A DNA stretch of 64,000 nt, taken from NCBI GenBank assembly GCA_948146395.1, contig OX411547.1:59038566-59102565 (forward strand), written 5' to 3'. Source of the DNA: Fragum whitleyi. Its lineage: Eukaryota > Mollusca > Bivalvia > Cardiida > Cardiidae. Below are positions 43,911 through 55,531 of the stretch, piece after piece (positions within the stretch are counted from its first letter, which is position 1; each line of letters begins with the position of its first letter). Position numbers and translations under genes: made by a program. The notes under the pieces were generated by a model, which saw only the letters and a program-made list of their open reading frames with translations, ran no database searches and was not told where the DNA came from.

Positions 43911-44835
43911 ATAAATGTTTCAATTCGGAAAATATGCACAACAGACCTGATTGGCCTAAATAACTTCCGTTTAAAATGTAACCATTGGTTATCTTTCGTT
44001 CGTTCATTGTTTACGATCGCGTTAAAAAAAGATAAATGACCAAGCTTTTTTTTCAAATTTCAGTGTGTAATGTAGACTGGAAGCCATCTCTTAAAAAAGT
44101 ACATTATTGAAAATATGTAATATAAAGTCATTCTCTAGTTTCTGAAAGCCTGTTTCTTTGAAGAGAAGTTAACTCATTTTAAGGTCTGAATGGTTCAACT
44201 TTGTTATCTACCTTGTTACAAACTTCTAAAAACCGGACCTGAATCCCAGGCTATGTGTAATGATGATAAATAGATGCTCATAGAATGCTTACAAATATTT
44301 TATCTTAGAGGCCCACTTATTCCGCGATTCGCATTTATTAGGATTTATCTTTGTGGCCAGGGTTATACTATTTCTAAGTTTCATGAAAATTTGGCAAAAA
44401 TTGTATAGAAAGATAGATAATGTAATTTGTCATTGTGGCTCTTTTCCTGCTATTTACGATGGAATGCTCGAAATTAAAATAGAGTTCATCCTGGTGACGA
44501 GACAAATATTCTGGCAAAGGGTTAAAAGGATTGGACATTGATTATGCTCTGCACAGTGCCAACACAGTAAAAGTTGACGGCAGACAGACGGCGGACATTC
44601 AGCGACAACAAACGCTCATATTGAGCACGATGTGCTCAGGGGAGCTTGGAAGCTATCTAATGAAACATTTACCCCGGTCGTTGAAGCAGCATTTATGTTT
44701 ACTGAGGCTGGGAATGCTCGACTGAACGGTGTCCACAATAACAAATATAACATGGTAAAGTAAAAAGTCGTTCTGATGAACTTTGTCGTGTATGAATCCA
44801 TTTTCTTTCACTCGTTCTGAAATTATAAAACGTAG
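43911..44835. other. Unassigned stretch with a Helitron-like 3' end fragment
   Basis: 44560-44650 carries GACGGCAGACAGACGGCGG, the hairpin TGAGCACGATGTGCTCA and GGGGAGCTT, the 3' end type of 20957-21500. The rest shows no structure. Confidence 0.5.
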
Positions 44836-45000
44836 TTAAGTTAGTCGACCCATAGAAGATCCGCAATGTTTTGGAAGTAATGAACTTTTACAGTGTTAAC
44901 CGAGGTTTCAAAATGATTTTCATTAGGAAACCTCGGTCAACATTGTGGAAGTTCATGAGTTCCGAAATAATGCGGAACTATTACGGTTCCACTACCTTAA
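44836..45000. mobile_element. Foldback MITE, TTAAGGTAGTGGA family
   Basis: TTAA at both borders. The right end GGTTCCACTACCTTAA matches the left end of 5692-5813. Inner arms ACCGAGGTTTC / GAAACCTCGGT and TGAACTTTTACA / TGTGGAAGTTCA. Confidence 0.75.
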
Positions 45001-45201
45001 GTTAAGACTAGTTCTAGATGATTGAGCTTTGTCTTGCTCATCATATCGATAATCAATCAACATATAAAATTGCATGATTTAGATAAGCGGTGAAAAAGCT
45101 ACGGAAACATTGTGGGGAAAAGAGAAACAACAAAAAGCAAGCAATATTTCCATCGTCCAATATCTGTTCATTTAAGATGGCATGATACTTATACATGTAC
45201 A

Positions 45202-45334
45202 GCCCTGCGTTCAGGATCACCAAACGGTGCAAACAGTTTTTCAATTGTACCTCGCTTTGCACGCAGTGCACGTGGAAAGAGGGGTATGATTGGAAAACTG
45301 TTTGCACCGTTTGGTCATCCTGAACGCAGTGCAG
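45202..45334. mobile_element. Foldback MITE, CCCTGCGTTCAGGAT family
   Basis: GCCCTGCGTTCAGGATCACC pairs with TCATCCTGAACGCAGTGC. Inner arms AAACGGTGCAAACAGTTTT / AAAACTGTTTGCACCGTTT are perfect 19-mers. Confidence 0.88.
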
Positions 45335-45439
45335 CTTTATGTGAGTGATCAAGGGCCAATTTTGTCTAAACCTATTTAGATAAAATAGGCATTTAAACAC
45401 TCATTCAAACGTGTACTTTATATTTAGGATTAGCTTAAT

Positions 45440-45510
45440 CAATTCAATTTTTTGGCTCCACTTGCTGAAAGCCACAGAGGCTACTGTAATGACGGTGTGT
45501 CTGTCGTGGG
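45440..45510 (-). repeat. 3' end fragment of the 387-1147 type element
   Basis: The reverse complement reads GTGGCTTTCAGCAAGTGGAG then CCAAAA, matching the terminal hairpin at 1110-1147. Confidence 0.5.
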
Positions 45511-46009
45511 TGCTGAGGTGCGTTCGACGTGGTCTTATTTTTAAAGCATCTACCCCTAACTACCGAATGAGTCGAATCACATTTCACAGAAAAAAAAACT
45601 CCGCCAAGTTCCGTCAAGAAATTTTGATTGGATAAAAGCCATGTCTTTATTAGCATGCCTATTCTTTTTTGTTAAAATAAAATGATTGATTTCAACAAAA
45701 CAAGACAGTTCCTTATCAGACTACAAAAAATATTTATAATTTGTTGACATATCTGGATTTTATTCGCGGAGGACTTTTCGATATATAATATAAAAGTAAA
45801 AACTTTATCTTCTATAAATCTAAACTATGGATTTCAATATTTCAGTATCAAACGATTCGGGCATTTGGGGCGAATCAGAAACTCAAACATCTCTAGCTTA
45901 GATTGTCTGGTCTCAATATCAATTAGTAACAGAGTATGACTATTGTGATGAAAGGAATCTCAAAGAAAGCTTGTCCATATACACGTATTAAAAAGGACAA
46001 ATACAGTTA
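45511..46009. other. Unassigned AT-rich stretch
   Basis: No structure or reading frame recognised. Confidence 0.5.
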
Positions 46010-46435
46010 AGAACCTCGTGAAATTGACAAGAGGAATGATTTGGAATGACTTTGGAATGATATTGAATGAGTGTGTGGAGAGTGAGTTTTGAGTGAAATT
46101 GAAGGGAGATAATTCAATATCGCTAATTTTGTTCAAGATAAAAAAAAAAATTAGCGATGACTTTTACCTCCCTTCAATAAGATACTTTTCTGTTTGTCTG
46201 TCTTCGTGGAACAATCAGACACTTTTAATTCCACATCAGCCAATAAAAAAGAAGAAGAATTTGATCGATTTGAATTAAAAGTTGATCGTCTTGAATGATT
46301 TCGAAATGTTTTCTAATGATTTCGGATCGTTTTTGATCGATTTGAGTGAGTGTTTGGAACGAATGAATGGGGCACTGAGTGAATGATTTAGAATGGTTTT
46401 GATCGGAATGAGTGTCGATTTCACGATATTTCTCA
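46010..46435. mobile_element. MITE, AACATCGTGAAATTGACA family (copy 4)
   Basis: Left end AACCTCGTGAAATTGACAAG, right end GTCGATTTCACGATATT. Central hairpin ATCGCTAATTTTGTTCAAG and AAAATTAGCGAT. Confidence 0.85.
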
Positions 46436-46449
46436 CCGCACCACACCTA

Positions 46450-46745
46450 CAATTAGCTGACACCGTCCTTAAACAAAATTAGCGATATTTATTACCTCTC
46501 TTTGATAAATTATACATACAGGTTCTATGAAAAACTTCACGAAACCATCATACGCTTACAAAATTTAATTATGTCAGAGAAATCTTGAATTTTTAATTTG
46601 AATGTAGTATTACTTCTTGTGATTTTTGGTGATTTTTCAGCGGTTTCGAATGCTTTGAATGAGTGTTTGGAATGGATGCATGGAGCCCTAAGTGAGCGAT
46701 TTAGAATGGTTTTGATCGGAATGACAGTCAATTTCAAATCCTGGA
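46450..46745. mobile_element. Partial MITE of the AACATCGTGAAATTGACA family
   Basis: Starts inside the central hairpin (AAACAAAATTAGCGATATTT) and runs to CAGTCAATTTCAAATCC. The left half is missing. Directly behind copy 4. Confidence 0.75.
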
Positions 46746-47196
46746 GGTATGAAACTCAAAACCTAACACACTAATGTATGAATCCGCATATTCATACAGT
46801 GTGATGAGGTCTTAAGTTTTATGACTCAATGAAATCAACAAATACTTTCTTCATCTCTTAATTCTTAATCAGCAGTAAAATGGTTCAAATTGGTTTGCAA
46901 TTCTAAGATAACGTCTTTTCATGAATGAAATAAATTATCATAGTATAGAGAAAATTATGTTTGATTTCAATCGGCGGAAACTTCTGTCAAGTTTAAGATT
47001 AGACTAATGAAATTATGATTATAGTAATAGCCTTTTTAAATTCTTTAGAGCAGCAAAACATCTTAATGTGCATTTACGTCATAGAAATATTTCGGAATAT
47101 TGTATCATTATTAATATTGATACAAACGCGGAGTCCAATCATCTGTGGAAGAGGTATCGCGCGGATCCAGGGGGGAGGGATTTTATGGACTCCCTT

Positions 47197-47425
47197 TTAA
47201 ACCTTTCCTGTTTTACAAAATTTTGGACCTGTCCAAATTCAAAGGTTTTGCAGACGAAAATTTAAAGTGAATTTAATTTGAAAAATAACCATTCAGTAGG
47301 GTAGAAAATAGTGTGGAAAAAGAAGAAATTGCTTGTCAGAAGCAATTTCTTCTTTTTTCACAATGTTTTCTCAATCATAAAATCACAGGCACGTAAAAAG
47401 CAGGGATTAAACAGCAAAGGGTTAA
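47197..47425. mobile_element. TTAA-type MITE, CCCTTTGCTGTTT family (copy 3, reversed)
   Basis: TTAA at both borders. AAACCTTTCCTGTTTTAC at the left, AAACAGCAAAGGG at the right. Central hairpin AGAAGAAATTGCTT / AAGCAATTTCTTCT is perfect. Confidence 0.88.
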
Positions 47426-47565
47426 TTTAAATCTATTTTATTAATATTTTTTTTATTTCCTTTGTGGGATATTGCTAATGAAAAACAGCAATATCTGAAA
47501 ATTTTGAAATCGACCCGATGCCGTAAAGCTTTGGGAGATATCGTTATATTTAGATTTAAACATTT

Positions 47566-47800
47566 GAGTCTGTGCGTGAGATTTCCAACAATTTCAAATA
47601 TACAAAGCAACGGCTCTGACCAGATTTTGCATCCGCACAGTCTGACCAGAGTCTTCACTATTCGTTAAGTAATTCGATAAGTTCTCAAATTATTTGTAGA
47701 CCATCAGGTAACTTTATATTTACAGTATGGGGCTGTCAACGCTCTCAATGTTTGCACCTCACGCACATTTCAAATTGTTGGAAATGTCACGCATAGGCTC
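47566..47800. mobile_element. MITE, CTGTGCGTGACATTTCCAAC ends (copy 1)
   Basis: GAGTCTGTGCGTGAGATTTC mirrors GAAATGTCACGCATAGGCTC. Inner foldback CTCTGACCAG / CTGACCAGAG. Sister at 49060-49297. Confidence 0.8.
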
Positions 47801-47926
47801 ATTTTTGTTTTAAGTCATCGTCGCAGCAGTTTAAAAATGCTACAAGTGCCTATAGAATGTACAAGGAATTAATATTTCCATTTCCACAAACTATTCGTCC
47901 ATTTCAATTCGGTACAGTTAACAACA

Positions 47927-48377
47927 TCGTGAAATTGACAAGATGAATGATTTTGGAAAGATTTTGGAACGAAATTGATTGAGTATGTGGAGCTAGTTTT
48001 GAGAGAATTTAAAGGGAGGTAAACCATTATCGCAATTTTTGTTCAAGATGATCAAAACTAGCGACATTTATTACCTCCCTTTAATAAAATATGCATGCAA
48101 GTTCCATAAACAGTTCCCTGTTTATTTAATAACCTATCAGACGCTTACATCATGTCAGTGAAATCGCGATTTTCCAAGCTTTTTGTTTGTTTGTTTGTTT
48201 GTTTGTTTGTTTGTTTGTTTGTTTTAATGACGATGTTGATTCTTTCTTTTTCAGTGAGTTTGGAGTCTTTGTGAATGTGAATGGTTGATTGATTGTTTGG
48301 ATTGAATGAATGGAGCGCTAAGTGAGTGATTTGGAATGGTTTTGATCGAGATGAATATCAATTTCACGATGTTGTTA
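47927..48377. mobile_element. MITE, AACATCGTGAAATTGACA family (copy 5) with GTTT microsatellite
   Basis: Left end GTTAACAACATCGTGAAATT, right end ATTTCACGATGTTGTTAC. (GTTT)n at about 48185-48222. Best preserved ends of the family. Confidence 0.88.
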
Positions 48378-48765
48378 CCTGTAGGAGCTCCATTAGCAAA
48401 AAAAAAAAAAATAATAAAAATGATGCGATCCGCGCATGAGATCATAGCAAAGAAAGTGTTATATTTTACCGGCACTAGAATGGATCTATTTTAAGATCAA
48501 AGTATCTCAATAAATCATCATCAGTGACATATCATGGGCTATATCAGCAGTCGTTCTATCACATATTGATATAAAAGAATTCTTGTCTAGAAAAAATAAT
48601 CTCGGATTCTTATTTATGACAGCTTATTTCCTCTTCAAATAGCTTGTTGAGAAATTATTTACGCGTCTTCGTTTTTTCTATCCTTACATTAACAAACTAA
48701 AAAAGAAATCTATACGTTCTTGTTATATGCAGAATTCTTTCTCATTCTTTCAACACCCCATGTGC

Positions 48766-49003
48766 GTCGGACTGTCAATCTAGAGGTCCCGGGTTCGATC
48801 CCCGACGGCGGCAGTCATCCTTTCCGACTTGTTTCTCCCACAAATAGGTCGATAATCGTAGACCTATGTGAGATAGCAACTGGAGGCTTGGAAAGGATTT
48901 GATTTTGGTACTGGTTTGAAAACTACATGGAATCTGTTGTTACGTGTTCTAGCCGCGATAAAGCTGAAATATTGTTGAAGGCGGCGTAAAACCCCATTCA
49001 AAC
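48766..49003 (+). mobile_element. tRNA-derived SINE (long copy)
   Basis: Head fragment GCGTCGGACTGTCAATCTAG with B box GGTTCGATCCC, body GTAGACCTATGTGAGATAGC, and a 3' end with CTGAAATATTGTTGAAGGCG and TAAAACCCCATTCAAACAAA. Defines the 3' end of the family. Confidence 0.78.
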
Positions 49004-49059
49004 AAATAGTACACCCCGTCTCAATTTTCAGTCTCTTGACCTTTATCAAGAAAATAAAT

Positions 49060-49297
49060 GAGCCTGTGCGTGACATTTTCAACAAATTCAAATTTGCGCA
49101 AAGCAAAGACTCTGGTCATTCTGTGCATCCGCAGTCTGACCAGAGTCTTCTCTTTGTGATTTATAGATAAATAAGGTCTTAAAGTATATCTGTAGACAGA
49201 AGGACAATCTTCTAATTACACTATATAATTGTCTTGACTGCAAAATGTTTGAACCTCACACAGATGTCAAATTGTTGGAAATGTCAAGCACAGGCCC
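49060..49297. mobile_element. MITE, CTGTGCGTGACATTTCCAAC ends (copy 2)
   Basis: GAGCCTGTGCGTGACATTTT mirrors GGAAATGTCAAGCACAGGCC. Inner foldback GACTCTGGTCA / TGACCAGAGTC. Confidence 0.82.
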
Positions 49298-50605
49298 AAA
49301 TACATTTTCATAAGTATGGTAGCTTGTTCAAAATGACCGTTGTTAGTCGTTCACGATTCTTTCATGAATGCATCTACTTACTCAAGCTTTATTTTACTAT
49401 GTTTCCAAGAACATCATCCCGATATTATTATTATTATCATCATTATTAATATTATTATTCCAATGAAATTAACTTCCAAGCAAATGAAGTTTACAATAAG
49501 AAAAACTGAAAAAGTTAAAGATGATATTTGGAGACTATATCACAGAGAGGGAGAAAAATGGAAATGATCAAAACAAATACATTTTCTGAAAAATAGGATT
49601 TTTTTAAAGTTTACTAGTTAGCCTGGTCTAGCAGGCCATCGGAAACAACCCTGTATCCTTGAAATTGCCTAGGAAAAAATAATCGAGTCAAAAACCGAAC
49701 GACGTGTGTACTACGTAGTCTTTTTTGTGCAAACGCTCGCGCAAAAAAAAGGTCTTGTATACTTTATCAACTTTTGTGCGACACGAAGTACTTTGTGTGT
49801 TCAACGCAGCACTTGCATATCACTACGCTGCGCTAAAATCAAAGTACTGATAGCACTGAAGGCGAGGGTCTGAATAGACGAAACAACACTCGAGGTCAAT
49901 TTTCTGGAATATAACCTTGATTATTCATCTTTTCCTTATCATATTTACCAGTTATTTTCTTACTTATCACTGCCAAAAACACTGCTGTGTTTAAGATACA
50001 TAGCTTTTATTGTGGGAAAAGGAGAAACTGACCCTATCAATTTCTTGTGTTCCCACAGTAAAATACAACTTCTTTATGGAATTCAATTCAATGTAAAAGA
50101 AAGAGTCGATGAGCTTTTGCCCCTAGAAAACAGAATTACTACGATTGTTAGACAGAATGATCGAATGGATAAAATGACTGACTAGTAGCAAACCAATCAA
50201 CTCAACTAAAATTATAAAAACGCGAGTTACGCCTGTCTGCAAAGCGGTATTAGGCGTAGTAATCTATACCTTGGGAATAAGTTGTTTTTGGCGGACTCAG
50301 CGCTATATAGTGAGCATACCGTTCGACATTTCCTTTAAAGTGAGTTCGGAATGTGGCTTACGATCCCTATATGTAAATGGAACACTTGGTTTCCCTCGCC
50401 TAAAAAGCCTTGCTAAAAAGATTTAAAAATTGGAGTACATGCCTTCACATGTCACCTTGCCTCAATATAAACCAGGCCTTAAGCACTTTTAGCGCTTTGA
50501 TTTTTTTAACGTTGTCATCAATTTCATTGGGAAGTAAAGATTTAAAATTTTTCGAGATTTTAATGAAATGATGAATTTGCAAGATAAAATCATACAACAA
50601 TTTAA
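49298..50605. other. Unassigned stretch with TTA microsatellite and a GGGAAAAGG hairpin
   Basis: (TTA)n near 49424-49460. TTGTGGGAAAAGGAGAAACTG faces TTTCTTGTGTTCCCACAG at 50010-50057. No gene recognised. Confidence 0.4.
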
Positions 50606-51708
50606 ACAAGAGGGATGTTGACTCTGGGTTGCTCACATGGGGAAACAACTCGAAAAACCGAGATCTGTCTATGAACCCAAGAAAAAGAGATTTTCACATA
50701 TTCAATCATTTTCTTTTAACTGGAACTATTCCTTCCTAATGCGTTTGAAATTGGCAATATGGTTTCACTATTTTAACGAATTTTAAAGAGTTCTATATTG
50801 ATCCGAGATTCATCCCCTCGACCAGTGCTCTAGCCCTGGTAGTCCAATATTAAATGCTTGATATACATGTATACTCATAAAGGTATACTCATAAAGGTAT
50901 ATATGAACTGAAGATTTCTGCCAAATTAAAGGCCATCAGCCTTTTGGTTTGGACGAGAAATTTTAGGACTTTTACGTAGCCCCGAGACCTACACGCTGCC
51001 TTTGGTGCTCTGCCCCTTGTGGCCAAACATCCATCATTTTATATTTTTTATAAAGGTATGTGAATTGATTATTTAACCAAATATAAAGACTGTTAGCCAC
51101 TTAATTCAAAAGAAAAAAATTTAAATATACATTATAAATGACCAATTGGTCCTATCCCCGCCCCGCTTTGCTCCAGCCCTGATTGCCCAACACTGGAACT
51201 GATGATTTTAGCATTTTTCTTAAAGGTCTACCATCTCATAATCTATATAGAATATAAAGGCTGTTGGTTAAGATAAATAAGACAATTAAAGTTTTCTAAA
51301 TTTTGAGTACTACTCCCTACCCCTAATGCTCTACACCCAAATCCCCAACAGTAAGTATTTTAGCTATTTTAATAAAGGTCTATGAGATGATGATCCATGC
51401 CAATTTCCAAGGCTGTTTGTCTACTGGTTCAGAAAAAAAATCAAGATTTTCTCTAAAAATCAACTTTCGTTGCCATGACAACCAGAGTTTTCAACCGATT
51501 TTAATTCTTTAAACTATGCTAGAAGGGGGTGACCTAAGGAGCATTCCTGTAACAGTTTGGTGTAATTCGGCAAAGTAGGTTGGGAGGAGATGTCGTTTGA
51601 AAAATGGTTGACGGTCGCCGGCCGCTGGTGGACTGACGCCGGCCGGACGCCGGACGGAGGATGATGGCAATAGCTTACTTGGGCACTTCGTACTCCGGTG
51701 AGTTAAAA
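50606..51708 (+). repeat. Dispersed tandem-repeat element
   Basis: Starts AACAAGAGGGATG. Loose repeats containing TAAAGGTCTA / TAAAGGTATG and CTGTTGGT. It ends GCCGGACGCCGGACGGAGG and ACTCCGGTGAGTTAAAAAC. Same layout as 20957-21500. Confidence 0.65.
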
Positions 51709-51717
51709 ACAATCCAA

Positions 51718-51980
51718 CAACAAGAGGACCGCAAAGGTCCTTAATCGCTTATATGAGTTTGCTCTTCATTGAACTAAGTAAAAGATAAGGTACAGCGCGA
51801 TTAAGCCCAAAATAGACACCAATGGGCTTTACTTTAGCTGTTCTTTTGCAAAAAAGTACAACCAAAGGCAACCCGCCATGCTACTAATTCTTGTAGTATT
51901 CGTCCTTCATTTCAATGCTGGAAGGGTGATCAGATTGAAATGCTCAATATCAAACAAATCCCCGCACAGAATGATGTAGG
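51718..51980 (+). repeat. 5' fragment of a related dispersed element
   Basis: AACAAGAGGACCGCAAAGGT repeats the start phrase of the element family directly after the previous element ends. Diverged. Confidence 0.4.
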
Positions 51981-52197
51981 AGCATTCGGAACACCACTCG
52001 GCCAATCTCACGATCAACCTCGGATGTACATAGACGGACTATTTTTTAAAAATTACGGGAAAACCTTTTAAAAACTCGATGACGTCAGTTAAAATGGCGT
52101 TAGCCCTCGAAACGGTGAGTGAAAACATTCGACATCGCCAACGCTACTCGTTTAAGTCACTGACGTGAAACCATCGCATTCTTATATAAATAACTTT

Positions 52198-52290
52198 AGA
52201 TTCTTATATAACGGCTGAAAAAAAATCTTAATTTTTGAGAATGATTCGTCATTCTATGAAAATAAGATTTTTCAGTCGTTATTAACTGAA
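52198..52290. repeat. Foldback hairpin
   Basis: TAACGGCTGAAAAAAAATCTT pairs with AATAAGATTTTTCAGTCGTT around a 35-nt spacer. A related stretch lies near 55607-55790. Confidence 0.6.
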
Positions 52291-52525
52291 AAAGATATAA
52301 ATCTACAGTGCCAGTTTTTCTTACACTGTTTCCGCCTAACAAAATGCACGATTTTGTTACATACCCATCCGAGGTCTGTTGCAGTTTACGGAAATGGCCG
52401 AGTGATGTTCCGAATAGATGTAGAAGTTGTCGTTACAAGAACATTGAAACAAATATGTACAACATTCAATCCATGAATTAAATGGCATAAGTAGTTTTTC
52501 GGTAGCTTGAATTCGTGGATGAAAT

Positions 52526-52932
52526 AGAGGATATTGAATGAGTGGTCATTGAATACTGAATTTATTAAACAAGTCATCTATAAACAGATAAAAACGAGAC
52601 TGTGTCGAGTTTTTATCTGTTTTAGCTTACGAGTTTAATAAATTCTGAATTCTATGAGCACAAATTTTATATTCTATTTATAATTTGACCCGAATTTTGC
52701 GAAAAATCGTCAACATTCTTGAAATTCAACGTTTTGATTTTCCGCGAAACTTATAACGCCGCTTGAAACTGACGTCACAATATATACATTATGGCGTCAT
52801 TTTCGCGGTTACAAAATAGCATTGCTATTCGCTCTGAGCTCATTTGCATAGTGTTATAACACCCGTGTAATATCAAAAATATTCAACGGGGTTATTTCAC
52901 TCCCGCGACGTAGATCATATTTTAAGTAGTAT
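52526..52932. repeat. About 385-bp dispersed repeat, copy 2
   Basis: Collinear with 4797-5180. Carries a short insertion with TCGAGTTTTTATCTGTTTTA. No reading frame conserved. Confidence 0.78.
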
Positions 52933-55439
52933 TTCGGTATCTCGAATTCTTGGATGAATTTGCTATCCAAATTGATTTGGGGAGTAAAATAGGCATTAAC
53001 TTTGATATTTGTAATAAGTCACATATGCGTTATCAGAAAATCCTTATTTCCTGTTTCAAAAAGTATATTTGATTATCATTAACCCCCCCCCCTCCCACCC
53101 CACACACACACTCTGAAGCTAGTTGAAGCCAGTTGATTCGGTGTTTTTCTATTATATTTAAAAGAACAATGTCCGATTTTCAAATGTTTAAAGTGCAATT
53201 TGTTTATTTTTGTCTTTCTCCCTCCTTCGTACAATGACGTAATATCCTTGATAATTTCACCGATTTGAACTCAAGTACAATCTGATTAGAATTGTTCCGT
53301 CAAAACAGAGTTTATTCCAGACATAAATCATACCCGTCAATAGCAAATTGAATCTGATAGCTATCACTTCATGAGTCTCAGTCGGAGAGCTATGAATTAC
53401 GCTCCACTTGCCGTCAATTGTTTCATTGAGATAGAGAAAAAGCGGGGGTGTTATTATTGCATGTCATTATATTCTCTCAGTCTATTCATGCGTATTTTGT
53501 CTGTTTCTTTTATACTTCGACGTAGAAAATTGAGAGGAAAAAGTAATTCGTGTCGTTAAGTTATTAATTCTTTACGGTTTGTTGGAGCAAACTTTGGCCT
53601 TTCTTTTTCTCAAGAGGAATATACTTTTTCTGCTTACTTAGACCTGAATTACAAATAAATATATGTTAACCATTTTTTATGAATCTCCAAATGTAGAGAA
53701 TTCGCAGTTCTTAACCATATACTCATGGGGTGCCAAAGCCGTAAAACGCAATGTCTTTCCGATCTCAGAGAATCACAGCTTTAGAAGAGCACCGAAGCAG
53801 ATTTATAAAAGGTCTAGTACGACACCCTTACAGTGATATTCCGATGAGAGTCGGATAACCTGATGCTTTTGCAGTGTGTGTACTTTTCAGCACGTACTAG
53901 CAGACAAAACGGTGTAATTTGTTTGCAAATCGTACTGCGCTTTGCACGTGGACTTGCGTACAAGGTAGGTTACGTTGCCAAAGCAATGATAGATCGACTT
54001 TTCGAAGATGTGGCAAGCTTTACGTAAAGTCAGATCGCAAGGGACTGTGCTCCAAAACGGTTGATTATCGCACGGAGTCCGCATGGGTACCGAACAATTT
54101 GGGTTTTTACGGCTCCTACTGTGACCATACTTTAAGGCTGCCAAGCGTAAACTAGCCTGACAAGCTTGCAATACATATAGAAAGTGTGAACATTGTCTTG
54201 TGCAACATCCTAAAATATATAGATGTATATCTATCCAAAATAAAAAGAAATTGATGTAAAGAAGGAAATCGCGTATATGATTTACACATGTATGTATCCT
54301 ATACGCATACAATTAAGCAAATTATTCTTCGACCCAAAGTTTGGAAACTCGGAACCACCTGTAGCAAAAATAAGACTAGGATGCAGCATTTGGAATTCGT
54401 AAGTATGAAACTTAATTGTGTTTTTTGTGATGAAAAGGTGCTGGGTTTTTGTTCCAAATATACAGTATTCACAGCCGAATGCAAGTTTTAATTTCACAAA
54501 GTGTTGGTCAAAATGAAAATATCTTGGAGATATCATAAACATTGAGGTTTTACTCTAAAAGTTTTTATGGGTTTTGGCAACTAATAACTGTTTGTTACTA
54601 ATTAAGGTCGTCTGAAATGCACAAGTAACAAGCATATTAGAGTGAGTGTCAATTGGTTTTCACATGAAAGGGCTAATTTTTCTTATCTTAATACAAACTT
54701 TAATCAATTGTTTGGTCACATATGATAATTTCTTTTAGTGCCACTTACTTCATTGAAAATTTTAAAATGGTATGTTTAACTGTATCCCAGTAGTTTATAA
54801 CGACGCAGTATCCAAGTTCCAGACATAGGTGCCATTCCAATAATACCATGCATTTCGAGGGTATCTGGTATAATCTAAGTTTAATGAATGTTGTCGGTCA
54901 AATGATAAATGTTGATTTACTGCTAGTGTATCTTATATACAACCTTTTCGCCAACCTACATTAGACGAAGGAAACAGAGTATATAGTATCGAAATTTTAT
55001 CTCTTTACGCTCATTTTAGAGGCATATTGATTTGAAATGAAATAGTAGCGATAAAACAATCAACCATAATTGCATCTTAGAAAGGTTCAGAAATAAAACA
55101 ACAACAACAACAACAACAAAAGAAAAAACATTACATACTTTTTTCTCTTTCCTGATCAATGATTTTATCTGTCTTCCCCCCTTTTTTCCAACCCATGAAT
55201 GTAAGATAAGAAACGCAACAAAGCAAATTTAAATTATATACACTAAAAGAATTCGTCATTTATATTCAAATATACAAAGAGAGGTTACGTAAATGTCTTT
55301 AAGATGCTTCTCTGATCTGAAATATATAATTGAGTGACCTTTATTTCAGATTTCATCAATGAATTTTATGGTTGTTATGGGCTTGGCTTATCAGCATTTT
55401 TTCTGTGACTACTAGTAATCATTAGATATCAATGATTTT
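52933..55439. other. Unassigned stretch
   Basis: AT-rich with a C-run at about 53083 and (CAA)n at 55098. ORFs on both strands at 53887-54312 and 53919-54155 overlap; the plus one is cysteine-rich. TTATAAAAGG at about 53802 looks like a TATA box. Nothing can be named. Confidence 0.3.
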
Positions 55440-55442
55440 TTG

Positions 55443-55471
<29 letters not shown>
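55440..55471. repeat. Poly-A tract
   Basis: About 30 A. No LINE or SINE body was recognised beside it. Confidence 0.9.
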
Positions 55472-55473
<2 letters not shown>

Positions 55474-55504
55474 TATGTTGATCTCTGTCATATTTCCTTT
55501 ACAG

Positions 55505-55531
55505 ACAATAGACTGCTTTCAGCCAGCTGAG
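55505..55531 (+). CDS. Possible 27-nt microexon
   Basis: TATTTCCTTTACAG precedes and GTGAGT follows a 27-nt stretch that reads TIDCFQPAE in one frame. Splice consensus is good on both sides, but there is no neighbouring exon to test the phase. Confidence 0.2.

Noticed and set aside
52082..52125. Possible first exon (ATG ... MALALET before GTGAGT)
   Set aside because: The GTGAGTGAAAA that looked like a donor belongs to a stretch related to 55607-55790, so it is probably repeat sequence.
53887..54312. 141-aa minus-strand ORF
   Set aside because: No motif, overlaps an open frame on the other strand, and no splice or promoter support.
55440..55471. Poly-A as the tail of a processed pseudogene
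   Set aside because: No coding similarity precedes it on either strand.
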